This document shows positions 23,464 through 30,233 of a DNA stretch of 30,428 nucleotides, piece after piece. Under the pieces are notes generated by a model. It did not search any database and was not told the origin of the DNA. It saw only the letters and a program-made list of their open reading frames with translations. The translations under genes and the position numbers were made by a program. The DNA is taken from positions 1 to 30,428 of the IMG/VR virus record IMGVR_UViG_3300037189_013468. One strand, given 5' to 3'. The stretch is from a virus. Every line of letters begins with the position of its first letter. Positions within the stretch are counted from its first letter, which is position 1.

Positions 23464-25605
23464 TTATGACATATTCAAGAAGCCACGATTGGTTGTGGAT
23501 CTCAGATTGTTTACTGCTCCAATCAGTTCATTGAGTTTGTTCTCTACTGTGCCTCCTGGTCCCAAATGTTGAGCTACTTGAGCCATGCTGCTATCCATTT
23601 TCACCATAGTATCTCTGAATGCCACCATTTCTGCTGATGGTGCTCCTCCACCTGCTGCTGGAGCAGCGTCTCCTCCACCCAACAAACCAAAATAACCAGC
23701 TGCGCCGCCCAAAGCTCCTCCCAATAGTGCTCCCCAAGGACCCAACATCATACCCAAGCCTGCTCCCATGCCAGCGCCAGATAGAGCTCCTCCCAATCCT
23801 GTATAACCTGCCCCAGTGGCCATTGCACCCAAACCAGCACCAGCTAATCCTAATCCAGCACCACCCAGTGCCCCGCCCACGCCCATTCTGGGAATGCCTC
23901 CTCTGGCACCTGCTGCTGGAGCCATAGGAGGCACTGCTGGGGGAGTACCCAATCCTGGCGCGGCACCTGCACCAGCCAACCTTTTGGAAAGGCTCCTATA
24001 GCCTAGATAACCTGCTCCCAACCCTAACAAGGTTCCTGCATTATCCATTATCCCCTGGCCTAATGCCCCAGCAGCTCCGCCCAGACCTGATGCTCCTGCT
24101 ACACTATTCGCTGCTTGCGCCAATCCTGCTATCCTACCAGTTAAAAACGTAAGTGCAGGAGCAGCTTGCCGCATTATTGCTGCTTCCATAGCCCCAGATG
24201 CTGATGCTATGTTGTTTTGAGCTCTATATAAGTTTTCAGTTTGCTCAGATAAAAATCTTTCTCCACGTGCAGCTAGTTCAGCACGCCTGCGTCTTTCAGC
24301 AAGCTCAGCTTCACTTCCTGGAGGGGCGCGTGTAGCAACACGACCTACATCCATCATATCAGCTAATTGAGTTGTCATTGCTTGCGCTGCACCTGTTCGA
24401 CCGTAAGCAAGACCAGTTCCGTAATCCATTGCAAATTGTTGCTGATATCGACTTAAATTGGCTCGTTGTTGCTGAGATCCTATTTCCTCTGTGCGTCCTT
24501 CTCTGATGGCTGCAACTATTTCATCAGCTTCTCCCCCCATTGTTGTTCTAGCATAAGCTGTGGCTTGTGTAGGTGCTCTTGTAATCGCCTCCATCAAAAA
24601 CCCTTCTATCAAGTCGTCAGCCATTCCCATACTTGTCAGCTTAATTTTAGCTTGTTCCTGGGCAGCTAGTTGCTCAGGACTTAGTTGTGCCTGTAGTAAT
24701 CGTAGTCTGGCACTCTGCTGAACTCTTCTTGCTTGCTCTCGTTGGCGCCTAACATCTATACCTGTGAGTATGCTTTGAGACTGCATAAGATTTACCAGTT
24801 CAAGATTGCTTGTTCTGCGTTCCTCTTCGCTGATCATAAACAGTCTGCCGCTCATGCGTTGCTGATCCATCATATCAGCCATTGCTTCAGCACCTTGAGA
24901 ACCCGTCATCCCAATTCTAGCAAATGCGTCTTGTAAGCCTCGCATACTCTCAAAGAACCGAGATTCGCCCTGTGCCATCAGAGTTTGGCCGTATTGAGAA
25001 ACCAATCTAGATCCATCCTCTAAACTGATACCGGCAGTTCTAATACTGGAAATCATACCTGTAATACTACCGTCAAATAACACACCACTTTGGATCATAG
25101 AGCGGTAGGTTTTACCACCTTCTAGAAATCTGTCCAGGAGAGCTGAGGCTGCTGCACCCAACGCCATGAATGCTATTCCTACTCCCCGGCTCACCCCAGG
25201 CAGTCTGGCCATACTGGAAGTGACCCCTTCCACAGCTCTTGGTAATTTATTAAGTGGGTCTGTACTACCTGTGATCAGTCCAGCCAGATTATCTTTAGTA
25301 CTTCGGATGCTGTAGCTAAGATCCCTCAAACTCTCTTTGTAGGATTTCCCAACATCACTCAAATCTTCGGCATGCTCCCTTAGTTTCCTACTTTGCTTGC
25401 CTATACTATCAGCAGCTACTTTTGCCCTGTTGTCTAACTCTTTAACTCCATCCAAATCCACCTTGAATTTGGCCGCCATTTTGGACAAGATTTGGTTGTT
25501 CTTGTCCGTCTTGGCTGTGAGCGATCTAAGCGTGTCCTCCTGCGCCCAAGACCTAGACTGCTCAGGATCAATTTTTATATTATTGGTGACTGTCACATTG
25601 TCCAT
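23464..25605 (-). CDS. Tape-measure-like tail protein
   Basis: The 713-residue protein has long helical, coiled-coil-prone stretches (residues ~20-120 and ~250-480). A Gly/Ala-rich hydrophobic region follows (~500-660: GGAGLGLAGAGLGAMATGAG and similar), and then a short helical tail (ENKLNELIGAVNNLRS). This mix of coiled coil and small hydrophobic transmembrane-like segments is typical of tail tape measure proteins, which set tail length and help DNA enter the cell. T4 gp29 is 590 residues but I see no clear sequence match. The neighbour across the divergent promoter is the gp26/gp51 pair, which fits chaperone genes beside a tape measure. Other internal virion proteins remain possible. Confidence 0.5.
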   Translation of the reverse strand: MDNVTVTNNIKIDPEQSRSWAQEDTLRSLTAKTDKNNQILSKMAAKFKVDLDGVKELDNRAKVAADSIGKQSRKLREHAEDLSDVGKSYKESLRDLSYSIRSTKDNLAGLITGSTDPLNKLPRAVEGVTSSMARLPGVSRGVGIAFMALGAAASALLDRFLEGGKTYRSMIQSGVLFDGSITGMISSIRTAGISLEDGSRLVSQYGQTLMAQGESRFFESMRGLQDAFARIGMTGSQGAEAMADMMDQQRMSGRLFMISEEERRTSNLELVNLMQSQSILTGIDVRRQREQARRVQQSARLRLLQAQLSPEQLAAQEQAKIKLTSMGMADDLIEGFLMEAITRAPTQATAYARTTMGGEADEIVAAIREGRTEEIGSQQQRANLSRYQQQFAMDYGTGLAYGRTGAAQAMTTQLADMMDVGRVATRAPPGSEAELAERRRRAELAARGERFLSEQTENLYRAQNNIASASGAMEAAIMRQAAPALTFLTGRIAGLAQAANSVAGASGLGGAAGALGQGIMDNAGTLLGLGAGYLGYRSLSKRLAGAGAAPGLGTPPAVPPMAPAAGARGGIPRMGVGGALGGAGLGLAGAGLGAMATGAGYTGLGGALSGAGMGAGLGMMLGPWGALLGGALGGAAGYFGLLGGGDAAPAAGGGAPSAEMVAFRDTMVKMDSSMAQVAQHLGPGGTVENKLNELIGAVNNLRSTTNRGFLNMS

Positions 25606-25637
25606 GAAGTATTTTTCTCAAAATAAAATCTTTGTGA

Positions 25638-25645
25638 TATTTAGG
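25638..25645 (-). promoter_or_regulatory. Late promoter CCTAAATA for the tape-measure-like gene
   Basis: CCTAAATA on the minus strand, 32 nt before the ATG at 25605; it stands 2 nt from an oppositely oriented late motif. Confidence 0.6.
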
Positions 25646-25647
25646 TG

Positions 25648-25655
25648 CTTAAATA
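25648..25655 (+). promoter_or_regulatory. Late promoter CTTAAATA for gp26
   Basis: CTTAAATA on the plus strand, 29 nt before the gp26 ATG, back-to-back with the minus-strand motif. Confidence 0.6.
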
Positions 25656-25684
25656 TACACATCCACATAATCTAGGTAGTTAAG

Positions 25685-26521
25685 ATGACCAATCCGTTAA
25701 ATCAATACTTTAGAGTGCCCAAAATTTACACAAGCTTGCCCTCTGGAGGGGCCTTTTATCCCAATAATTTCCTAGAAGCTGCACCCAATGGTGAACTTGC
25801 TGTCTATGCACTTAGCGCCCTTGATCAGATCCTCCTAAAGACACCTGATGCACTACTAAATGGAGAGAGTCTACTCAAAGTAGTTAAAAACTGCGTGCCT
25901 GGAATCAGCGATCCTAAGTTACTGGTTGAACCTGACATCAAGACATTGTTGCTAGCTATAAAGGTAGCCAGCACTGGTCCCTCCAGTGAATACCAAGTTG
26001 AGTGTCCCAAATGTGACACTCAACACACGTTTGATGTGAATCTTAGTAATATTTTGGACACCCTAATAGAAACAGACACAGATCCCAAAATTGATTTCAA
26101 TGGCGAACTGATTATACATGTGAGACCCTACAACTTTGAACAGAGAAATTTACAACTATTAAATGAAATAGAAGAAAATAGAGCTTTGAGGATCATTGAC
26201 GCAAATAATGAGTTGGACGATACTAATAAAATGACTGAGGTAGCCAAGTATGTGAGTAAAATGGCTGACAGGACATTCAGCTTAGTAGCCAAAAGTATCA
26301 CATCTATTACTGTAGCAAAAACAGGTGAATCTGTTACAGACCCTCAATATATTGCTGAATTTTTAAAAGGTATTACACAGGCACAAGCATCTGTTATCAT
26401 GGAAAAGATCAAAGAGCTAAATGAAAGCGGTCTTGCTGCTAAATCCAGCTTCATTTGCAGCAATTGTGGAAATGAATGGGACCAACCACTGGATTTCGAC
26501 CCAACCACTTTTTTCGGGTAA
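25685..26521 (+). CDS. 26: Baseplate hub subunit gp26-like, with split zinc ribbon
   Basis: The 278-residue protein opens MTNPLNQYFRVPKIYTSLPS and continues GAFYPNNFLEAAPNGE, TPDALLNGESLLKVVKNCVPGI and DIKTLLLAIKVAS. These segments agree with gp26 of T4-like marine phages as I recall them. Cys pairs CPKC (107-110) and CSNC (258-261) can form a zinc ribbon. gp26 is assigned to baseplate hub assembly. Its last codons are ACT TTT TTC GGG TAA; the T-TTT-TTC heptamer at 26509-26515 is a classical -1 slippery sequence, and the -1 frame is open into the next ORF. The protein may therefore exist also as a C-terminally extended form. The local sequence is AT-richer than its neighbours. Confidence 0.8.
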   Translation: MTNPLNQYFRVPKIYTSLPSGGAFYPNNFLEAAPNGELAVYALSALDQILLKTPDALLNGESLLKVVKNCVPGISDPKLLVEPDIKTLLLAIKVASTGPSSEYQVECPKCDTQHTFDVNLSNILDTLIETDTDPKIDFNGELIIHVRPYNFEQRNLQLLNEIEENRALRIIDANNELDDTNKMTEVAKYVSKMADRTFSLVAKSITSITVAKTGESVTDPQYIAEFLKGITQAQASVIMEKIKELNESGLAAKSSFICSNCGNEWDQPLDFDPTTFFG

Positions 26522-26554
26522 CGCTCCTGTCTGGTGATTCAGAAATGATCACCA
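26509..26554 (+). promoter_or_regulatory. Candidate programmed -1 frameshift site with downstream hairpin
   Basis: T TTT TTC (26509-26515) is in the correct phase for -1 slippage, one sense codon before the gp26 stop. A 7-bp stem, TGGTGAT (26532-26538)/ATCACCA (26548-26554), follows 16 nt later. After slippage the frame reads CGG GTA ACG and on to the stop at 26760, adding 81 residues. Confidence 0.55.
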
Positions 26555-26760
26555 ATTGTCTCAAGGACATGGAGCGTGATAGGGACAGAATAGAATCGGA
26601 TATAGCCAGCGTTGTATATTATATGAATGGAGGCTTATCCTTCACAGATGCCTATGGACTTAGTACTCAACAACTTAAACGACTGGGTGATACTATAACC
26701 ACTCATTTTGAAAAGCAGAATGAAGCTATTAAAAAGACACAGTCCAAACGACCTGGATAA
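26545..26760 (+). CDS. 51: gp51-like hub assembly protein / possible frameshift extension of gp26
   Basis: From the ATG at 26545 the ORF gives 71 residues (MITNCLKDMERDRDRIESDI, ASVVYYMNGGLSFTDAYGLS, then a helical Lys-rich tail). This small helical protein follows gp26 as gene 51 does in T4, and T4-like marine phages have similar short proteins there. T4 gp51 is 249 residues, so homology is not certain. The same frame is open from 26476, across the gp26 stop, so it could also be made as a -1 frameshift extension. The ATG is in the loop of a 7-bp hairpin and only GGTGA serves as a ribosome site, which would favour coupling or frameshifting over independent initiation. Confidence 0.6.
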   Translation: MITNCLKDMERDRDRIESDIASVVYYMNGGLSFTDAYGLSTQQLKRLGDTITTHFEKQNEAIKKTQSKRPG

Positions 26761-27006
26761 CTTTATATAACAATAGGTATTTCGTTAGATCCAGCCACAC
26801 TTTCCCCGAGGAGGGGAAAGATTGGTTTTGGCTTTCGTTGAGTCCTATACCACACTTGTGTCACCCCAGGTGTTCAACCAGCTGGCAGAGTGCCTATATT
26901 CCAGCATGAGGGTTCGCTTTTGAGGCCACTACAGCCTCCACTCGGTTAGGGATTTTACCCTGCACTTGATGCACAGCACAAGCTATCCACACATCAAGCT
27001 GGAGCA
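26761..27006. other. Gene-poor, hairpin-rich stretch
   Basis: No convincing ORF lies here. The plus strand has CTTTCCCC/GGGGAAAG (26800-26820) around GAGGA, which may end the gp26/gp51 transcript weakly. Other pairings are GAGGC/GCCTC near 26930, the palindrome ACACTTGTGT near 26853, and CTTGATG/CATCAAG around 26965-26998. A structured RNA, 3' UTR or origin-like element would fit. I recognise no known RNA family and no tRNA. Confidence 0.4.
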
Positions 27007-27195
27007 TCACAGTTGCCAGTGAGGGGCTCCATCCTTTCTTTGAGCTTGCTCGGCCTGGGTGCGCTCAACTTGTTCCCTGAGCGTAGTTCCCCGCCTTCGC
27101 GCGGAGAGAACGCTAGCAGACCAACTGCCATTTGGAGCCGATATAGTCACTTGGAAATGCTGTAGGCTAGTGGAAGCTCCACTGGCAGGTAGCAT
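27007..27195 (-). CDS. Possible small protein (62 residues)
   Basis: An ATG at 27195 preceded by CAGGTTTG opens 62 codons. The first half is Ser/Thr-rich (LPASGASTSLQHFQVTISAP), the second is charged and helical (LREQVERTQAEQAQRKDGAP). It follows the 265-residue gene on the same strand. The frame is open but short, its ribosome site is weak and the region forms hairpins, so it could equally be non-coding. I do not recognise it. Confidence 0.3.
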   Translation of the reverse strand: MLPASGASTSLQHFQVTISAPNGSWSASVLSARRRGTTLREQVERTQAEQAQRKDGAPHWQL

Positions 27196-27275
27196 CAAAC
27201 CTGTGGGAATTTTAGAGTGCTTATAAAAATGACTTTAGAGTCTGGGTTACTGTGTATGATTGGTTGTGCTAGTAG

Positions 27276-28073
27276 TTACTTGGGTACCCTGCCGCCGCCT
27301 ATGTCTATCAATTTGAGAAGATATTGGTTGTTGGTTTGTTTGAATTCCACCAGCCAGGGAGTGTTGTAGTCCACATACCTGCCACTTTCCTGACGCACCA
27401 CCATCACATTCCAATTGCCGCGTTCGTTTAGGTTGATACCTGGAACAACAATGGCATTGATGGTGAGTGGACAAGTGATCAGAGTTTTGTCCTCCTGGTT
27501 GTCATACTTGACTTGAACATCAGTACGCACCACCTGACAATGCCGCTTGAGCTTTTCGTCCATGCGAGTCAGGTTTGCTGGCGGCACACGATAGGCCACT
27601 TCAATCAGCTCACTGTGTTGTGGGTCCTTGATGATGTCAGCCTGATGCTGATAAAACTCCAAGACAGTGTTCACCATCATTCTCTTGGTGTTGGGCAACA
27701 CGCTGTAATTTAGCTTGCCCAGTTCCTGCAACATCAGATCCATCTGCCCGTTGATTTTGAGCCCCTTCTTGCTTTCCGTGAGTTCTTGACGCACTTTATG
27801 CAAGCTGGAGGGCCAGTTTAGTGGATTGGGGTCCACATCTTTCCATTTGATTCCACGTGCAGCCACTTCGGCAAATAGTTTGCGCTCAGTGGCACTGATA
27901 TCAAAAATCATCTGTGGGAAAACACGGGTGCGGCTTTCAAAAATGTCGATCAAACCGTTGTAGAGTGCTCGTTCATGAGAGAATAAAGCGTTCAGACGCT
28001 TCTGATCATTGGGGGTCACAAATGCAGTGTGGCTTCCGCCACCGTTGCGCCATGGTCCAGATTCTTTTCTCAT
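27276..28073 (-). CDS. Hypothetical protein, helical N-terminus and beta-rich C-terminus
   Basis: The start is the ATG at 28073, 9 nt after AGGAGAG; a TTG at 28079 is too close to the ribosome site. The 265-residue protein has a helical first half (DQKRLNALFSHERALYNGLI, FESRTRVFP, LPNTKRMMVNTVLEFYQHQA) and a beta-rich second half (VQVKYDNQEDKTLITCPLTI, NWNVMVVRQESGRYV). The first part faintly recalls the N-terminal helices of TnpB-type proteins. No RuvC catalytic residues are present, so that link is only a hunch. It is not in an obvious operon and has a possible sigma70-type promoter. Confidence 0.6.
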   Translation of the reverse strand: MRKESGPWRNGGGSHTAFVTPNDQKRLNALFSHERALYNGLIDIFESRTRVFPQMIFDISATERKLFAEVAARGIKWKDVDPNPLNWPSSLHKVRQELTESKKGLKINGQMDLMLQELGKLNYSVLPNTKRMMVNTVLEFYQHQADIIKDPQHSELIEVAYRVPPANLTRMDEKLKRHCQVVRTDVQVKYDNQEDKTLITCPLTINAIVVPGINLNERGNWNVMVVRQESGRYVDYNTPWLVEFKQTNNQYLLKLIDIGGGRVPK

Positions 28074-28099
28074 ATCCAAATTCTCTCCTGTGTAAGCTG

Positions 28100-28129
28100 A
28101 GCCTAGCTAGTAGATCGCAAGCTTGTCAA
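28100..28129 (-). promoter_or_regulatory. Possible sigma70-type promoter
   Basis: On the minus strand a consensus TTGACA (28124-28129) is followed after 18 nt by TAGGCT (28100-28105), a weak -10. It lies 27 nt before the ATG at 28073. Confidence 0.35.
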
Positions 28130-28138
28130 CACATCAAT

Positions 28139-28146
28139 TATAAATA
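28139..28146 (+). promoter_or_regulatory. T4-consensus late promoter TATAAATA
   Basis: The exact T4 late consensus TATAAATA lies 22 nt before the ATG at 28169, with GGGAGA as ribosome site. Confidence 0.7.
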
Positions 28147-28168
28147 GAGTAGATTATGGGAGACTATT

Positions 28169-28681
28169 ATGGCCACACGTGGCAAAGCCAAGGGCAACAA
28201 CGGAGAGCTCAAGATTGCAAAGTTTTTGACTGAGCTGTTTGGGGCCAAGTTTATGAGAGTGCCTAACAGTGGAGCCTACCTGGGAGGCAAAAACACAGAT
28301 CGCAAGACTCTCATGGATAGTGTGCAGATCAGCTATTTCAAAAGTGACATTATTCCTCCCACCAACATGAGACGGCTGGTTATTGAAAGCAAGTTTTACA
28401 AAGATTTTCCATTCCACAAGCTGGCAGTTCGTGAACCCATCCTACAGTTGGACAAGTGGATCAAACAAACTCTGGACACAGTGGATGAGGATGACGTTTG
28501 GTTTGTGGTGGTGCGTATCAATCACAAGGGCAGCTTTGCCTGTTTTGATCGTCGCCACCTCAAAGACTTTGTGGTGGACAACTATGGTATCTACTATGAT
28601 TATGCTTGGGTAGACTTTGAGCCATTTTTTGAAGCCAACAAAGCCAAGATCTTGGAGTTGAGCTCCACTCCTACAGGCTAG
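28169..28681 (+). CDS. Hjc-like resolvase / PD-(D/E)xK endonuclease
   Basis: The 170-residue protein has the layout of Hjc-like Holliday junction resolvases. GNNGELKIAKFL carries an N-terminal Glu (13). RVPNSGA (30-36) is the R-x-x-x-SGA segment. SDIIPP contains Asp 60, and VIESKF has the Glu 73-x-Lys 75 catalytic pair. These positions fit a PD-(D/E)xK nuclease core. It could resolve recombination or replication branches before packaging, in place of T4 gp49, whose sequence is unrelated. The gene has its own TATAAATA late promoter. Its last 11 nt overlap the convergent leucine-rich-like gene. Confidence 0.7.
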   Translation: MATRGKAKGNNGELKIAKFLTELFGAKFMRVPNSGAYLGGKNTDRKTLMDSVQISYFKSDIIPPTNMRRLVIESKFYKDFPFHKLAVREPILQLDKWIKQTLDTVDEDDVWFVVVRINHKGSFACFDRRHLKDFVVDNYGIYYDYAWVDFEPFFEANKAKILELSSTPTG

Positions 28682-29360
28682 CGTTACGACCCAGGCTGCC
28701 TTCGCCCCACTCTGCTTCCAAATCACTCATGGCTGAGGCCATTCTCAGCACGCCGCCAGGTCCTTGATGATCAGGTTGGTTGAACAGGTCTTGCAAGTCA
28801 CTCAGATGGGGATGCATATACTTGAGATGATCATCAATCATGTCTTGACTCACATCGCGGCTGTTGTCTATCTTGTCACTGACTGTATCTGTAAAATGCA
28901 CTTCGTGCTTTTTTACCAGGCACAAGCCCAACAAGGCTAGTTCAGTTGTATAACTCACATAAAGGGTGCCCGCAACCGTTTCGGGCAGTCCATCCAGACT
29001 TTGCAGTGGATGGGCTTGGGTGAACATGGCTGCGTAATATCCCATATTGCCCAACTGGGCACCCACATGAGTGGGACCCCCCACCAAACTGGTGAGATGA
29101 TTGTCAGAGCAATCAAAAAATCCAGGCACAACTTCTGGACAACCTTCCAGGCTGGTGAGTGTGTTGTTGTCTAAGCGTAGGCTGCCTGAGATACTCTTGA
29201 ACTTGACAGGCAAATGAGTGTGATGGTAGTTTGAGTAAAGATCCACATTGTAGGAATTTATCACGGTGACCAGACCCTGATCGTCCACTTCCACTGCTGC
29301 AGAAGATTCTGTGTAAAAGTACTTGCGGAATGTTTGTTCTATTTGGCTTTTGTCTACCAT
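28671..29360 (-). CDS. Leucine-rich-repeat-like protein
   Basis: The 229-residue protein has repeats of the type SL-G-xP-xVxGxxxxSxN: LRLDNNTLTSLEGCPEVVPG, CSDNHLTSLVGGPTHVGAQL, and LQSLDGLPETVAGTLYVS. Such short leucine-rich solenoids occur in phage proteins and often bind other proteins. The last ~90 residues are acidic and helical (SDKIDNSRDVSQDMIDDHLK). There is no Shine-Dalgarno before the ATG at 29360; the late motif CCTAAATA ends 7 nt upstream. Function is unknown; late expression suggests a virion or assembly role. Confidence 0.6.
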   Translation of the reverse strand: MVDKSQIEQTFRKYFYTESSAAVEVDDQGLVTVINSYNVDLYSNYHHTHLPVKFKSISGSLRLDNNTLTSLEGCPEVVPGFFDCSDNHLTSLVGGPTHVGAQLGNMGYYAAMFTQAHPLQSLDGLPETVAGTLYVSYTTELALLGLCLVKKHEVHFTDTVSDKIDNSRDVSQDMIDDHLKYMHPHLSDLQDLFNQPDHQGPGGVLRMASAMSDLEAEWGEGSLGRNASL

Positions 29361-29367
29361 GATCAGT

Positions 29368-29375
29368 TATTTAGG
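29368..29375 (-). promoter_or_regulatory. Late-promoter-like motif CCTAAATA next to a start codon
   Basis: CCTAAATA on the minus strand is separated from the ATG at 29360 by ACTGATC, with no ribosome site. Confidence 0.5.
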
Positions 29376-29419
29376 ATTCATAGGTTCCTGTCTCCAACAA
29401 CTTTCTTTTTGTATTTCTT

Positions 29420-30148
29420 TTAGTAGCGATTCTCTTTAGGAATCGCTGTGCATTTTAGACCATGTCTTTTAGTAATAGTTCCTTTATTGGATTCAATACC
29501 ACAATACAGACACGTCGCACGTTGTTGTGGACCGCGTGGCCTCCTCAACTTCTCAAGAACATGCTGGGGAGTTTTCCTACCTTTTGTAGTAGCTCTGTAT
29601 TTTTCTCTTTTAGCCTTTGCTCCTTCAATACCATACAGTTCTTCCCAAGTCTTTCCTTTTTTAGCTACACTCATCAAAGCTCTGGTTTGTTCAGTATGTG
29701 TTTGTCCAAAGAAGCTATTGTTTTCTCCAGATCTATCAAGAAGGGCCAATGCTGCTTTTACATTGGCAATGGTTTGTTTGCTGCGTTTTTGCCCGCGATT
29801 CTTTTTACTGCTTTGAACCCTGGACGATTTAGTAACTATTTTTCCAGTAGATCCTTGTCCGCCGTCAGTTCTGTTGTGCAGGATTCCTGTGCCATTATCT
29901 ATTCTTCCCCACCATCTTATCAATCGCCTTTCCAAAGCGAAGGCACCCAGTTCAGTCAATCCTTGAGAGAGAAGAATAATTCTCCACCCTTCTTTTGGTA
30001 CTGGGACATTGTGTCGTTCTTTGTATCGAATACCTATACCTTTTCCTATATAGTAAGGTGTTCCTGCCGGACCATTTTTGGATGTGGTTTTTCTCAAATA
30101 AGCATAAACATAGAATCCATCAGGAATCTTATTGCGATAAATAGACAT
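29420..30148 (-). CDS. GIY-YIG homing endonuclease (Seg-like)
   Basis: The 242-residue protein has a GIY-YIG nuclease domain: YVYAYL (13-18), YYIGKG (32-37), Arg 41, Glu 73 in [12 protein letters not shown], and HNRTDGGQG (91-99). NUMOD3-type helices follow ([17 protein letters not shown] and nearby), then a C-terminal Cys-Cys-His-Cys zinc finger (213, 216, 229, 233). This is the free-standing homing endonuclease layout of T4 Seg proteins. It promotes its own spread by cutting phages that lack it. It lies beside gp46, is AT-richer than surrounding genes, and has its own late promoter, all consistent with recent arrival. AAGGGGGC stands 9 nt before the ATG. Confidence 0.9.
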   Translation of the reverse strand: MSIYRNKIPDGFYVYAYLRKTTSKNGPAGTPYYIGKGIGIRYKERHNVPVPKEGWRIILLSQGLTELGAFALERRLIRWWGRIDNGTGILHNRTDGGQGSTGKIVTKSSRVQSSKKNRGQKRSKQTIANVKAALALLDRSGENNSFFGQTHTEQTRALMSVAKKGKTWEELYGIEGAKAKREKYRATTKGRKTPQHVLEKLRRPRGPQQRATCLYCGIESNKGTITKRHGLKCTAIPKENRY

Positions 30149-30176
30149 ATAGCTGTTGCCCCCTTAAAGCAATAGA

Positions 30177-30206
30177 GCCGATGGACCTGCCAGGGTCGTG
30201 ATCGGC
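30177..30206 (-). other. 5' leader hairpin of the homing endonuclease mRNA
   Basis: GCCGAT (30177-30182) and ATCGGC (30201-30206) pair, with an inner GACC/GGGTC region. It would form at the very 5' end of a transcript started from TATAAATA, about 11 nt upstream of the ribosome site. It may control or stabilise the mRNA. Confidence 0.5.
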
Positions 30207-30215
30207 ACCTAGTGC

Positions 30216-30223
30216 TATTTATA
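30216..30223 (-). promoter_or_regulatory. T4-consensus late promoter TATAAATA
   Basis: The exact TATAAATA consensus on the minus strand, 67 nt before the homing endonuclease ATG and just after the gp46 stop. Confidence 0.7.
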
Positions 30224-30233
30224 GGACCAGTAA

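Noticed and set aside
27120-27160. GATATAGTC resembling the S element of group I introns
   Set aside because: No matching GACTA P7 partner or other core elements were found upstream, and the flanks are not halves of a split gene.
27276-28073. TnpB-type nuclease with a guide RNA in the adjacent structured region
   Set aside because: No RuvC catalytic residues or zinc finger are present and the protein is too short; only a faint N-terminal resemblance remains.
29425-29447. AGCGATTC/GAATCGCT hairpin as terminator of the homing endonuclease
   Set aside because: The stem lies inside the last codons of the gene and no T-run follows on the minus strand.
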